DNA of 64,000 nt, from contig NZ_WHOB01000059.1 in assembly GCF_013141775.1 (NCBI RefSeq), positions 310,001 through 374,000 of the forward strand, in the 5' to 3' direction. Below, one piece after another: positions 42,363 through 51,224 of this stretch. This DNA comes from Paenibacillus phytohabitans. GTDB taxonomy: Bacteria > Bacillota > Bacilli > Paenibacillales > Paenibacillaceae. How positions within the stretch are numbered: the stretch's first letter is position 1; each line of letters opens with the position of its first letter. The translations under genes and the position numbers were made by a program. The notes under the pieces were generated by a model. The model was not told the DNA's origin. It was given only the letters and a program-made list of their open reading frames with translations, and ran no database searches.

Positions 42363-44246
42363 TTGGACATCAACGATCTAATCACTCTATGGAATCAGGC
42401 GAATTGCAAGGTCATAGATATCCGCCGGATCACAATCAGGGCTGGTGAATCCCCGCTCTCTTATAAAGTACCTTCCACCCTATTCCTCATGTCGATCCGG
42501 GGGAATGCTACAGCGGAATTGGACCGGCAAATTTATCGCATAGAGCGCTTTACAGTACTTCATGCAGGAAAAGACAGTGTACTGAGCCTTGCTGCAGGCA
42601 GCGAGGGCTTGGATTACTATACCGTTTATTACAGAGCCGGCAGTAATCTTCCGGCTTTATCAGAACTTGACGGGCGACCGGAGCAGGCTCACCCCTTTGA
42701 TCATTCGTACAGCATTACGCCGGAGAATCCGATAGTACTGCATCAGATTTTAAGTGAAATGTATAAGGATTGGTGGAAGCAGAAACCGCTCGTCCAGCTG
42801 CGGGCCCGGACTTTACTCTACCAGTTCGTATATGAACTGCTTCATCAAATGCAGGCGCATGTGATAAGTCCGGCTAAGCGCGATCTGGCTGCCCGGGTTG
42901 CTGCGTTCATCCATGAGCATTATGCCGAGTCTATTACGCTCGAATCGCTATCGGACAACGTGAACTACAGCATCCCTCATTTATCCTCCTATTTCAAAAC
43001 CCGTACCGGGCTAAGCCCCATTGATTATCTGATCAAGGTACGCATCGATAAGGCAGCGTCCCTGCTGCTTGAAACGGATGCTACGCTGAAGGAAATTGCA
43101 GCTGGCGTCGGCTATCAGGACCCGAGTTATTTGGGCCGGCTGTTCAAAAGATATAAAGGCGTTTCTCCCATACGCTACAGAGAAGTATATGCCACCAGGA
43201 ACATACCAGAAGATCGTCCTGTCATAACCATGGAATCCTCCATTGTCCCTCCTGAACCCTTTGACTATACTAATATAATTGATAACGATTATCAGTTAGA
43301 TCGTATAGAAGAGGGAGATGTATTCATGTTTAAACATTCAAGGCCTACGCTGGCATCGCTATTGCTGCTAAGCTTCATTCTGGTGCTGAGTGCATGCGGC
43401 ACGAACGGGGCAGCCGAGCAGCCGCAGACCAAAGTAGTTTCGACCGTTAACGGAGAGGTGGAGGTACCCCTTCACCCCAAACGGATTGTTGCCGGTGAGT
43501 ATCTGGGCAGTCTGATTGCGGTGGGCATTACGCCGATCGGAACCTCCGATCATCATATTAAGAATCCTTATTTCCAGGAATATTTGAAGGATGTTGAGAA
43601 CATAGGGGAAGGCAACGGCAACGTAGAGAAAATTCTGGCACTTGAGCCGGATTTGATTATTATGGACGATATGTATCCCGAACTGAATGAGCAGATGTCA
43701 AAAATAGCGCCTACTGTCGTGATTCCGTATGCTTCCTTAAAGACCGTACATGAGGAGGTCGCTTATTTCGGCGATCTGCTGGGCCGTGAAGAGGAAGCAA
43801 AGGCCTGGCTCACCGACTATGACACCCGTACCGCCAGCGCCAAAGAAAAGGTGCTCCAAGTCATACCTGCCGACAGCACCTTCTCCGTTATTGAATCGAG
43901 CGACAATAGCCTGATGGCCGTCGGAACCTCTTTCGGCAAAGGCGGCCAGCCGATATACAACGGATTCGGGTTCAAGCCGCCTGCGGAGATTGCAGCAGAA
44001 ATGGCCGATCCCGGCTGGGCTTCATTCTCTGCGGAGGTCCTGCCCAAGTATGCGGGAGATTATATTATTCTGACCTCCGATTCGGAAACGCTGGATGAAC
44101 TTCAGGCGGACCCGATCTGGGGAGCACTTCCCGCAGTCAAGAATAATCATGTGTTCTTATGGACAAGCGACCGTTCCGGTTACTGGGACCCGATAGCTAT
44201 TCTTAGCCAGACCGAAGAATTGGCCGCATGGCTTACAGGCTTATAA
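42363..44246 (+). CDS. AraC-type regulator fused in frame to an iron-siderophore-binding lipoprotein
   Basis: The frame runs without a stop from before the AraC part to the end of a periplasmic-binding-protein domain. Residues ~1-300 hold a sensor region and a double helix-turn-helix (SLSDNVNYSIPHLSSYFKTR, TLKEIAAGVGYQDPSYLGRLFK). A ~20-residue linker contains a Fur box in the DNA. Residues 322-627 start FKHSRPTLASLLLLSFILVLSAC, a full lipoprotein signal, then an Fe3+-siderophore-binding domain. TTG 42363 has GCGAGG upstream; the frame is open from 42291. It may be a membrane-spanning regulator or two genes joined by a lost stop. Confidence 0.85.
   Translation: MDINDLITLWNQANCKVIDIRRITIRAGESPLSYKVPSTLFLMSIRGNATAELDRQIYRIERFTVLHAGKDSVLSLAAGSEGLDYYTVYYRAGSNLPALSELDGRPEQAHPFDHSYSITPENPIVLHQILSEMYKDWWKQKPLVQLRARTLLYQFVYELLHQMQAHVISPAKRDLAARVAAFIHEHYAESITLESLSDNVNYSIPHLSSYFKTRTGLSPIDYLIKVRIDKAASLLLETDATLKEIAAGVGYQDPSYLGRLFKRYKGVSPIRYREVYATRNIPEDRPVITMESSIVPPEPFDYTNIIDNDYQLDRIEEGDVFMFKHSRPTLASLLLLSFILVLSACGTNGAAEQPQTKVVSTVNGEVEVPLHPKRIVAGEYLGSLIAVGITPIGTSDHHIKNPYFQEYLKDVENIGEGNGNVEKILALEPDLIIMDDMYPELNEQMSKIAPTVVIPYASLKTVHEEVAYFGDLLGREEEAKAWLTDYDTRTASAKEKVLQVIPADSTFSVIESSDNSLMAVGTSFGKGGQPIYNGFGFKPPAEIAAEMADPGWASFSAEVLPKYAGDYIILTSDSETLDELQADPIWGALPAVKNNHVFLWTSDRSGYWDPIAILSQTEELAAWLTGL
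43280..43294. promoter_or_regulatory. Fur box inside the AraC-binding-protein reading frame
   Basis: TGATAACGATTATCA differs by one base from the Bacillus 7-1-7 Fur consensus TGATAATNATTATCA. TATAAT (43274-43279) adjoins it, placing the box over a promoter start region for the internal lipoprotein start at 43326. Confidence 0.8.
43326..44246 (+). CDS. Internal start: Fe3+-siderophore ABC transporter substrate-binding lipoprotein
   Basis: ATG 43326 has its own ribosome site, GAGGGAG eight bases upstream, and sits 31 bp after the Fur box. The 306-residue product is the normal size for this family and has a complete lipoprotein signal with lipobox LSAC (Cys24). The FecB/TroA-like domain has HPKRIVAGEYLGSLIAVG and ALEPDLIIMDDMYPELNEQ motifs. 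It would bind a ferric siderophore outside the membrane. No permease or ATPase gene follows, so the transporter must lie elsewhere. Confidence 0.75.
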   Translation: MFKHSRPTLASLLLLSFILVLSACGTNGAAEQPQTKVVSTVNGEVEVPLHPKRIVAGEYLGSLIAVGITPIGTSDHHIKNPYFQEYLKDVENIGEGNGNVEKILALEPDLIIMDDMYPELNEQMSKIAPTVVIPYASLKTVHEEVAYFGDLLGREEEAKAWLTDYDTRTASAKEKVLQVIPADSTFSVIESSDNSLMAVGTSFGKGGQPIYNGFGFKPPAEIAAEMADPGWASFSAEVLPKYAGDYIILTSDSETLDELQADPIWGALPAVKNNHVFLWTSDRSGYWDPIAILSQTEELAAWLTGL

Positions 44247-44287
44247 ATTATTCGGGAAACAGGTAGCCAAGCTATACCCCAAACCCC

Positions 44288-44327
44288 AAAAAGCACTCCC
44301 GGCCAGTACCAGCGGCGGAGTGCTTTT
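44288..44327. terminator. Bidirectional terminator
   Basis: AAAAGCACTCC (44288-44298) pairs with GGAGTGCTTTT (44317-44327) between convergent genes, with A/T runs on both sides. Confidence 0.85.
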
Positions 44328-44352
44328 GGGATGTAATCTATGTATAACAGCT

Positions 44353-45003
44353 CTATTCCAGCGGCGGCTCCTGCAGGGCAAACAGAGTCTCCACCGGCTT
44401 GAAGTAGAGATGGCCGTCCGGCCATGGCTGGAAATGCAGATCCATCCGCGAGTCTGCCCACACTTCCGGAGTTCCGGATGTAGCCAGCTTCCCCAGCAGC
44501 ACGGGTACCTCCACCACTGCCGGGAACTCCTGATAGCCGAACAGGAGGTTCTCATGTATTCCGATCACCTCGTATTTCGGTCCATGGAAAGCCTGTTCCT
44601 CCTGCAGCTGATAGTGATAATAGACATAGCTCGCTACCCTCTCCGGCTTCAGATGCGCCACTCTTCCGACCATCTGCTCAGGCTTGGTCTTGCGCCGCCA
44701 GTGCGCAGCATCCGCTGGCGCATTGAAGTGAAACACATCGATCAGCGGAATCCATTGGCGGGGCTGAGCTTCTCCCGGCCAGTCGGCCAGATACTGCGCC
44801 GCCTGCGGCAGCAGTGCTTCCGGCAGGATCGCTTCCTCCATACATTCATAGTAGAGGAACACATTGTGATTCCAGCAGAATCCCGCAGCCGTCATCAGGC
44901 GGCCCTCCCGGATCATTCTTGCCGCTTCACCGCCGGACCGCAAATATTCCTTGCCTGCTTCGCCTGAATCCTTCAGGCATGCTCTTGCCATTACCCTGAT
45001 CAT
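44353..45003 (-). CDS. Conserved protein of unknown function, 216 residues
   Basis: I do not recognise a named domain. The protein is soluble with no signal peptide and is rich in aromatic residues and Pro (WIPLIDVFHFNAPADAAHWRRK, YVYYHYQLQEEQAFHGPKYEVIG). The repeated sense of paired strands around FVMLEx-like HFQPWPDGHLYF suggests a beta-rich fold. It is the last gene of the operon 47469-44353, 36 bp after the YdhG-like gene. ATG 45003 follows GGGAGG; an ATG four codons later is possible. It ends close to a bidirectional terminator. Confidence 0.72.
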   Translation of the reverse strand: MIRVMARACLKDSGEAGKEYLRSGGEAARMIREGRLMTAAGFCWNHNVFLYYECMEEAILPEALLPQAAQYLADWPGEAQPRQWIPLIDVFHFNAPADAAHWRRKTKPEQMVGRVAHLKPERVASYVYYHYQLQEEQAFHGPKYEVIGIHENLLFGYQEFPAVVEVPVLLGKLATSGTPEVWADSRMDLHFQPWPDGHLYFKPVETLFALQEPPLE

Positions 45004-45039
45004 ATGTTTTGTTCAGCCTCCCGTTCTGCCTGAAACCAC

Positions 45040-45429
45040 TTATTTCTTCTTCTGTGCCTTACCCGCTGCCTGCTGCTGATTCTCTTCCACTCTGAATTTA
45101 ACGATCCTCGTAATGAGTTCATACGGAAGCGGCTCATGAAGCGGAAATTGCACAGAGCCTTTGGCCCCTTTATATTTCGCAAGTTCCTCTTTGAACGCTT
45201 CAATTCCCTGCGGTGCCGGATAGAATCCAATGTGATTCTTGAATGCGGCGAAATGCACCAGATTCTTATGCAGGAAGAAGGTCGGCATCTGATAGCTGAT
45301 CTTCTCTTCTGCCTCTGGCGCTGCCTCCCGGATGACCTTGCGCAAGGTCTGCAGAATCTCCTGGACCTCTGGTGCATAGGCAGAAATATATTGATCGACA
45401 GATTCATAGGTGACTTTATTCTCTTCCAT
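45040..45429 (-). CDS. DUF1801/YdhG-like protein (iron-chaperone-like)
   Basis: The 129-residue protein matches the YdhG/DUF1801 group: YESVDQYISAYAPEVQEILQTLRKVI, EEKISYQMPTFF and NHIGFYPAPQGIEAFKEEL. Some members act as frataxin-like iron chaperones (YdhG/Fra in Bacillus), but the fold alone does not prove this. AAGGAG lies upstream of the ATG. A longer minus-strand frame (45482-45000) on the same bases is rejected because it runs through the intergenic region without family similarity. Middle of the esterase-kinase operon. Confidence 0.88.
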   Translation of the reverse strand: MEENKVTYESVDQYISAYAPEVQEILQTLRKVIREAAPEAEEKISYQMPTFFLHKNLVHFAAFKNHIGFYPAPQGIEAFKEELAKYKGAKGSVQFPLHEPLPYELITRIVKFRVEENQQQAAGKAQKKK

Positions 45430-45445
45430 CGGGGCCCAACTCCTT

Positions 45446-46477
45446 CTATTTCATACTTAAGTTCGTAAGCCATTGCAGGCAAAGCGGAATGAACGCTTCG
45501 TAATCCTTCAGCGCTTGCAGCGTAGGCAGCACCTGGCTTGTCCCAAGCTCCCGCTCCGCTTCATCCGGGCCTTCCAGCCCCAGCGACCGCCGGATGCTGT
45601 AATCCAGCCAGCCCAGCTTCCCGTGGTAACCGCTGCTTAGCACCTCCGGCCAGGGGTCACGTGTCCCTCCCCCATGATTACGGTAAGCCTGAATCAGCGC
45701 ACAGAAGGCCTCCTTGCGGATGTGACCACTCTCAAAGTCTGACCAATAGAGTGCCACTTCAACCAGCTCCTGCGCCGGGTTGATCCAGCCCGCAGCCTCC
45801 CAGTCAATAATAACGGGCCGGCCGTCATGATCCCACAGCACATTCTTCGGGTCCAGATCCCGGTGGCTGATGATCCTGTTGCCATTAAGGATCGGCATAG
45901 CAGCATTCACCAATTCCTCATAGCGGTAGAGCTTGTCCAGAGCATCCATAAGGGAAGCGGACCATGGAAGATCCATCACTTGACCTTGTACGGCATACCC
46001 TTTCCAATCGGTCTGCAATTGTTCCGCTGTGCTATCCCTATGGAGCTCATTATGGAGCGGAGAGAAGTCCGTGGCATGTATAGCCGCGAGAGCTTCCCCC
46101 ATAGTAACGCAGTGCTCCAGCCCCGCGTTGCCTGCAGATATAGAGCGGCCTTCAATCCATGGAAACAGCAGATAATACTGCCCGTCCACTTCATGTACAC
46201 AGCTCCCCTCATGTAGCAGTGCCGGGAGAGCATTGATTCCATGTCTGCTTGCCAGCTCCGCGGCCTTCTCGGCGGCTGTCAGGTTATTCATCACTGATTC
46301 CCGCAGCATGATCTGCGGATTCAGCGCTTTCACTGCGTACTCTGCCTGATCCGTGGTCATCCGGTACATCCGGTGCAGGAACCCGCCGAAGATTTGCTCC
46401 GGCTCAGTGCGCAGTGACCCCAAGTTATATGTAGCACATAGCTTTTCAAAATTCAATTTATAATTCGTAAGCATCAT
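45446..46477 (-). CDS. APH-family phosphotransferase
   Basis: The 343-residue protein has the aminoglycoside-phosphotransferase/choline-kinase fold: a nucleotide loop near residue 30-45, the Brenner motif ISHRDLDPKNVLWD with the catalytic Asp, and VIIDWEAAG supplying the metal-binding Asp. The N-terminal AVKALNP bears the conserved Lys. The substrate could be an aminoglycoside, choline, homoserine or another small hydroxyl compound; it cannot be told here. It follows the esterase with a 2-bp gap and precedes the YdhG-like gene by 16 bp. Confidence 0.88.
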   Translation of the reverse strand: MMLTNYKLNFEKLCATYNLGSLRTEPEQIFGGFLHRMYRMTTDQAEYAVKALNPQIMLRESVMNNLTAAEKAAELASRHGINALPALLHEGSCVHEVDGQYYLLFPWIEGRSISAGNAGLEHCVTMGEALAAIHATDFSPLHNELHRDSTAEQLQTDWKGYAVQGQVMDLPWSASLMDALDKLYRYEELVNAAMPILNGNRIISHRDLDPKNVLWDHDGRPVIIDWEAAGWINPAQELVEVALYWSDFESGHIRKEAFCALIQAYRNHGGGTRDPWPEVLSSGYHGKLGWLDYSIRRSLGLEGPDEAERELGTSQVLPTLQALKDYEAFIPLCLQWLTNLSMK

Positions 46478-46479
46478 CG

Positions 46480-47469
46480 TCAGTTAGTCCTTCCGGCATA
46501 AAAAATCAAATACTCATCCAAGTGGGCTCTCCAATACTCCCCGTCATGTTTCCCTGCTCTTAAGTGATATTCAACCGGCACGCCCTTATCCTTAAGCAGT
46601 GTATATAATTGCTCTGCACCTTCATAGAACCGGTAGCTGTCCTCTTCCCCGCAATCCAGGTATACTGCTAGCCCCCTTAAATCCCTATCCTTCGCCAAAA
46701 TAAGCGGATCACGCTCCTGCCGCTCCGCTTCTGTCGGATACAGGAATCGGATCAGGCCGTATTCACCGCCCACCGAAGACCAGTCATCCAGAAACAGCGC
46801 CGGACTATGCCCGCCTGCCCTGCTGTAAACATCGCTGTGCAGCAGCGCGGCATGCAGGCTGACAAAACCGCCCATTGAAATACCGCCAATATAGCGCAAA
46901 TCCCGCTCAGCTATTGTGCTGAAATGCGAATCCACATAATTCACAACATCCTTCACCAGATAATCTTCATACATCCCGTTATAGGTCGTCAGGGGATCAC
47001 CCGGATCGTTCACTGCATAGGTAGGAGAAGAATTCAGCCCATAGCTGTTATCCATCTGCGGGGAGACGATAATGAGCGGATGGATCTGACCTGCTTCAAT
47101 CAGCCTGTCTGCATTCAGATGCAGCCCCAGACCGGCGATCATATCCGTTTCTTTGCCGCCGTAGCCGTGGATGAGATAGAGGACCGGATAATGCTGCTCC
47201 GTGCTGTACCCTACGGGCAGGTAAATACTGAGCCGCATCTCCTGATCCAGCGCCTCACTGTGGAATGTTAAATTTTGAATTCCGGGGGTCTGCAGCGGTG
47301 CTGCCGACGCAGTCCCTTCAGCTTCGGCTGCTGACGCTTCCGGGGAAGCTGTCTGGACGGCCGCTGAATCTGTACCGGAAGAACAACTCACAAGGGACAT
47401 GCAGCATATTAGCATGATTAGCATCGTTAGCACCTTTAGCTTAGACCCGGCATTTCCGCGGCTTTGCAT
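46480..47469 (-). CDS. Esterase-family lipoprotein (alpha/beta hydrolase)
   Basis: A lipoprotein signal ends in LVSC (Cys29), then a low-complexity Ser/Ala/Glu linker. The esterase-D-like hydrolase domain has LYLIHGYGGKETDM, the nucleophile elbow GGISMGGFVS, and catalytic His in AGKHDGEYW. Such enzymes act outside the membrane on carbohydrate acetyl or feruloyl esters or on ferric enterobactin-like compounds. ATG 47469 is chosen because GGAGG lies seven bases upstream; the longer frame starts at 47490. First gene of an operon reaching 44353. Confidence 0.9.
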   Translation of the reverse strand: MQSRGNAGSKLKVLTMLIMLICCMSLVSCSSGTDSAAVQTASPEASAAEAEGTASAAPLQTPGIQNLTFHSEALDQEMRLSIYLPVGYSTEQHYPVLYLIHGYGGKETDMIAGLGLHLNADRLIEAGQIHPLIIVSPQMDNSYGLNSSPTYAVNDPGDPLTTYNGMYEDYLVKDVVNYVDSHFSTIAERDLRYIGGISMGGFVSLHAALLHSDVYSRAGGHSPALFLDDWSSVGGEYGLIRFLYPTEAERQERDPLILAKDRDLRGLAVYLDCGEEDSYRFYEGAEQLYTLLKDKGVPVEYHLRAGKHDGEYWRAHLDEYLIFYAGRTN

Positions 47470-47636
47470 AAATCGCCTCCAATATTCCATTTATCCCACC
47501 GTATAATAACGCTTACAATAAACATTATCACATCAATGAATATTTATGTTATGACTATTCTGCCGGCTGGAGCCGGATCAAGCTGGAGCTCAGTCCGCTT
47601 CAGCAAGAATATCCGCTTTGAATAATATTATTTCTA

Positions 47637-47693
47637 ATACAAGCATGTACAAGCACATACAAGCACGAAAGACCGCAGCTTCCGCGGTCTTTC
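47637..47693. other. Short tandem repeat and hairpin in the glucanase-esterase spacer
   Basis: Three 10-bp units (RTACAAGCAY) at 47637-47666 abut the perfect stem GAAAGACCGC/GCGGTCTTTC (47667-47693). The hairpin is downstream of the minus-strand glucanase and may end its transcript, though no good T-run is present. The rest of the spacer 47470-47779 is AT-rich, with no gene seen. Confidence 0.5.
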
Positions 47694-47779
47694 GTCCCTA
47701 TCTATACACAATCTCCATTCGCATCCCGGTCTGATGAGCGGGAAGATGGTATAAGCCTTAGAGTTATAGCCAGGCTACC

Positions 47780-49021
47780 CTAGTTAATCTTGGTGAGCAG
47801 CCACTTCTGGGCATCTGTTCCGTTGTCGGTCCATTGCTGCACTGCCGCACCATCCGCTGTAGAGGACGAGGAGACATCCATAGCCAACCCGCTCGCTTTG
47901 GATATAAGCTTGTAGTAGCCGCCGCCTACATCGATGATGCTCCAGCGCTGGGCATTGCTGCCATTGTCATTGGCCTGCTGCAGCTGGACTCCGCTTGAAG
48001 TGGAGGCATTCGGAACATCCAGCACCTTGCCGCTATGCATCGCAGTAAGCTTGTAGAAGCCGTCCCCTGTACTCTCCACTCTGAATTGCTGGTTGCTGGC
48101 AGTATAATTAGTCCACTGGTGCATTTTGGCCCCGTCTGCCGTGGAGACATCCTTCACATCCAGCACTTTGCCGCTTACTTTGGACATTAATGTGTATACT
48201 CCGCCGCTGACAATGCCGCTCGATGGAGCGCCTTCCTGATACACACGCACATAGTCAACCAGCATTTGTGCCGGGAAGCTGGTAGCACTGTTCGGTGCGC
48301 CCGGCCAATTGCCGCCTACCGCAAGGTTCAGCAGCAGGAAGAATGGTTTCTGGAATTCCTCTGTATTGCCTGTTCCGTTCTCAATATAGAATTGATTGAA
48401 CTGGTTGCCGTCCACGAACCACTTGATATATTTCGAATCCCACTCCACGCTGTACACATGATACTGGGAGAAATCCAGACTTCCGGACACCTGCCCATAT
48501 TCGGCATGCCCGCCTGCATCCCAATGCACTGTACCGTTGACGAAGGCGTTATTATTCACCCGTTCCATAATATCCGTTTCCCCGGAGGCCGGCCAGCCGG
48601 CCGTGGTAATATTGGAGCCCAGCATCCAGAATGCAGGCCATAACCCCTGACCGGAAGGCAGCTTGATTCTGGCTTCTATTTTGCCGTAGGTGAAATTCTT
48701 GAGGCCCTGCGTCTTGATCCGTGCTGAGGTATAATTCATGCCGCCATAGGATTCCTTCTGCGCTGTGATTACAAGGTTGCCGCCGGTAACCTGCAGATTC
48801 TGTGTCCGGTTCGTATAATATTGCAATTCATTGTTTCCCCAGCCGCCGCTGCCGGTGCCGGTCTCGGCAGTCCAGTTGGCGGTGTTCAGGGAAGAGCCGT
48901 CGAACTCATCGCTCCAGGCCAGATTCCAGGTTGAAGCTGCGCTGGAATTCCCCGTAGGCACCAGTGCGATTAAAAGCGTGAACAGCAGAAACAAACTTAA
49001 GACTTTTCCTCTTCTCAACAT
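47780..49021 (-). CDS. Secreted GH16 endo-beta-1,3-glucanase with ricin-type CBM13
   Basis: A signal peptide (~1-29, NSSAAS cleavage) precedes a GH16 laminarinase domain (~32-265). It has WSDEFDGSSLNTANW, the catalytic E-x-D-x-x-E as GETDIMERVN (Glu148, Asp150, Glu153), and VDYVRVYQ at its end. Residues ~275-413 are a three-part ricin B-like CBM13 (GKVLDVKDVSTADGAKMHQW, then repeats). It should cut beta-1,3- or beta-1,3/1,4-glucans outside the cell, with the CBM binding carbohydrate. The 299-bp spacer upstream has an imperfect palindrome (GCACG...CGTGC, 49068-49085) but no named operator. Confidence 0.94.
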   Translation of the reverse strand: MLRRGKVLSLFLLFTLLIALVPTGNSSAASTWNLAWSDEFDGSSLNTANWTAETGTGSGGWGNNELQYYTNRTQNLQVTGGNLVITAQKESYGGMNYTSARIKTQGLKNFTYGKIEARIKLPSGQGLWPAFWMLGSNITTAGWPASGETDIMERVNNNAFVNGTVHWDAGGHAEYGQVSGSLDFSQYHVYSVEWDSKYIKWFVDGNQFNQFYIENGTGNTEEFQKPFFLLLNLAVGGNWPGAPNSATSFPAQMLVDYVRVYQEGAPSSGIVSGGVYTLMSKVSGKVLDVKDVSTADGAKMHQWTNYTASNQQFRVESTGDGFYKLTAMHSGKVLDVPNASTSSGVQLQQANDNGSNAQRWSIIDVGGGYYKLISKASGLAMDVSSSSTADGAAVQQWTDNGTDAQKWLLTKIN

Positions 49022-49261
49022 CGTTGTCCTCCTCTTTGCTATTCAAGGTTGCCCATCCTATTTCAATGCACGCGTACGTTCGTGCAGTTGAAACCTAACC
49101 CAACCGGTTTCGAAATATGGCATTTGAGAACGTCTTCATCCGCTACACCCCATATATATCGTTTTTACTCCCGGTAAGAACTGTAATTTTGACAATTCAG
49201 CGAACCCGGCAGAAACGGAAGGAGAAGTGACCGTGTGGACCTATACACTCTTAATTTCGCA

Positions 49262-49292
49262 GCAAAAGACCGCTTCCATAGAGGAGCGGCCT
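49262..49292 (-). terminator. Terminator after the gene ending at 49321
   Basis: GACCGCT and AGCGGCC arms (one G-U pair) are followed on the minus strand by TTTTGCTG. Confidence 0.6.
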
Positions 49293-49320
49293 GTGCTTAT
49301 CTTATGCTCTTACCTGCATT

Positions 49321-49980
49321 TTACTCCATTCCGTGCTCTTCACGGATTTTGTACAAGCCCTGCAGCAGCAGCTCCGAAGGATCGCGGTTCAGCTGCAAAT
49401 GCGTCAGCAACAGATGAAGCGGGATCGCGCATACGTTGTTCCCGTCAGTGATTGCAGGGAATCCTGCTTCAAAGACCGGGCCGTGCTCCGGGTTAAAGGC
49501 CAGGCCTGCATGGACCTGCTCCGGTGCGAACTCTTCACGGACAGCGGCGATGCACATAGGAACCAGCACATTATCAACAACGGCCTTGGCTTCCTCTTCA
49601 TTCGGAAGAGGTTTAGGCAAGGAGTTGCCTCCCTTGGTCTTCATCAATTCGTGGAAGAAGGAGGCCATCCAGATCTCCGGACTGCTTCCGGACTGGAATC
49701 TGCCGGCCAACTCACGAAGGAAGAACCCGCAGTAATAATCATCATTGGCACTGTCCTTGACACGATACACAAACACCGGGCCGTAAGTATCCAAATTCAG
49801 AACCTGGCCTTCCACTTCACTGAAACTCATTTTTAGAGCTACAATGCCGTTATGAAAAACAGCCTTCAGCAGCTCGTTCCATTTCTCTTCGGTCATGACC
49901 TTCTCGGAAGCTTCTGCTTCACCGTTTGTTGCCTCATTGGTTGTCTCACTGGCTGTCTCATTGGTTGTTTCATTTGTCAT
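49321..49980 (-). CDS. Conserved protein with Thr/Asn/Glu-rich N-terminus, unknown
   Basis: The 219-residue product starts MTNETTNETASETTNEATN, a low-complexity repeat, then a structured domain of ~180 residues (EKWNELLKAVFHNGIVALKM, ASFFHELMKTKGGNSLP, NEEEAKAVVDNVLVPMCIAAV). No domain is recognised. ATG 49980 is preferred because GGGGTGAAAATAATT precedes it; the frame is open from 50007. It is divergent from the class I aldolase and has its own terminator. Confidence 0.72.
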   Translation of the reverse strand: MTNETTNETASETTNEATNGEAEASEKVMTEEKWNELLKAVFHNGIVALKMSFSEVEGQVLNLDTYGPVFVYRVKDSANDDYYCGFFLRELAGRFQSGSSPEIWMASFFHELMKTKGGNSLPKPLPNEEEAKAVVDNVLVPMCIAAVREEFAPEQVHAGLAFNPEHGPVFEAGFPAITDGNNVCAIPLHLLLTHLQLNRDPSELLLQGLYKIREEHGME

Positions 49981-50153
49981 AATTATTTTCACCCCGCTTC
50001 CTATCATACCATCCTATTGAACAAGGTAACATACCATATCTCTCAACTCAAATGGAAAGCTCTGCCGGCTCAAATGTATGTCCCTAACCAAAAGTGCTAT
50101 ACTAAACAGATGGAGTCACCATTTCATTTCGTAGAAGGGAAGGACAAATATCC

Positions 50154-51041
50154 ATGAATACGAAACAATTGGACAGAATTCACACAGGAAAGGGCTTTAT
50201 AGCTGCTCTGGATCAGAGCGGGGGAAGCACACCCAAAGCGCTGCTGCAATACGGCATTAAGGAAGACCGCTACTCCGGTGACGAAGAGATGTACGCGATG
50301 GTCCACGGGATGAGAACACGCATTATTCAGAGTCCCGCATTTAACTCGGAGCATATCCTCGGCGCTATTCTTTTTGAGAACACGATGGACCGTTTCATAG
50401 ACGGACAATTAACCGCCGATTATTTATGGGAGCAGAAAGGCATCGTGCCTTTTTTGAAAATCGATCAGGGACTGGCCGCGCAGGAAAATGGGGTTCAGCT
50501 CATGAAGCCCATTCCCGGTCTTGATGACCTGCTGGAACGGGCGGTCAAGAGGAACATCTTCGGCACCAAGATGCGCTCAGTAATCCATGAAGCTAACGCG
50601 GAGGGTATCCGGCAAGTCGTAGAACAGCAGTTTGCTGTCGCGGGGCAAATCGCCGGTTACGGGCTGGTTCCGATTATCGAACCGGAAGTAGACATTCTCA
50701 GCCCGGACAAAGCAGAGTCCGAGCAGCTGCTGAAGCGCGAACTGGCCGCCCAATTATCCGCTCTGGAAGAGGGCGTCAAGGTCATGCTGAAGCTGTCTCT
50801 TCCGACTGAAGATAATCTGTACAGCGAACTCGCCGCAGATCCGCATGTAGTCCGCATCGTGGCATTATCCGGTGGCTATACCCAGGCAGAAGCGAATGAG
50901 AAGCTGGCCCGCCAGCATGGACTCATCGCCAGCTTCTCGCGCGCCTTGTCCCAGGGCCTCAGCGATCAGCAGAGTGACGATGAATTTAATAGCATACTTG
51001 CTGCGTCCACCCTTGCAATCTACGAGGCTTCCATAACTTGA
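50154..51041 (+). CDS. fda: Class I fructose-bisphosphate aldolase
   Basis: The 295-residue protein matches bacterial class I aldolases of the staphylococcal/lactic type: HTGKGFIAALDQSGGSTPKALLQYG at the start, PFLKIDQGLAAQENGVQLMKPIPGLDDLL, GTKMRSVIHEAN, IIEPEVDI and LKLSLPTEDNLY. A Schiff-base Lys lies in the LKLSLP strand. It splits fructose-1,6-bisphosphate to triose phosphates without metal. GAAGGGAAGG precedes the ATG. It ends at a strong hairpin. Confidence 0.93.
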   Translation: MNTKQLDRIHTGKGFIAALDQSGGSTPKALLQYGIKEDRYSGDEEMYAMVHGMRTRIIQSPAFNSEHILGAILFENTMDRFIDGQLTADYLWEQKGIVPFLKIDQGLAAQENGVQLMKPIPGLDDLLERAVKRNIFGTKMRSVIHEANAEGIRQVVEQQFAVAGQIAGYGLVPIIEPEVDILSPDKAESEQLLKRELAAQLSALEEGVKVMLKLSLPTEDNLYSELAADPHVVRIVALSGGYTQAEANEKLARQHGLIASFSRALSQGLSDQQSDDEFNSILAASTLAIYEASIT

Positions 51042-51112
51042 AGCCTCCGCTGCTCCGCCTTTTCTCTTAAGTTTCCCACCCAATCTATAGAGTTGCTTGA
51101 TTAGCAGACGAA

Positions 51113-51138
51113 GACCCCGGGACTAATGTCCCGGGGTC
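51113..51138 (+). terminator. Strong hairpin after the aldolase
   Basis: Perfect 11-bp arms GACCCCGGGAC and GTCCCGGGGTC with loop TAAT, then TCTTGGTTAT. Confidence 0.8.
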
Positions 51139-51224
51139 TCTTGGTTATATAAGCCAAACATAAGACTAATCCCAAAGCAGTAACCGCCCCATCGCTAAAG
51201 GTCCATCGGAACGGAATAAATCTA

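Noticed and set aside
45000..45482. 160-residue minus-strand frame overlapping the YdhG-like gene
   Set aside because: It is out of frame with the recognisable DUF1801 protein and is Arg/Ser-rich without domains.
49068..49085. Imperfect palindrome GCACG...CGTGC upstream of the glucanase as a CcpA or LacI operator
   Set aside because: The centre does not match a cre or LacI-type consensus well enough; left as an unassigned observation.
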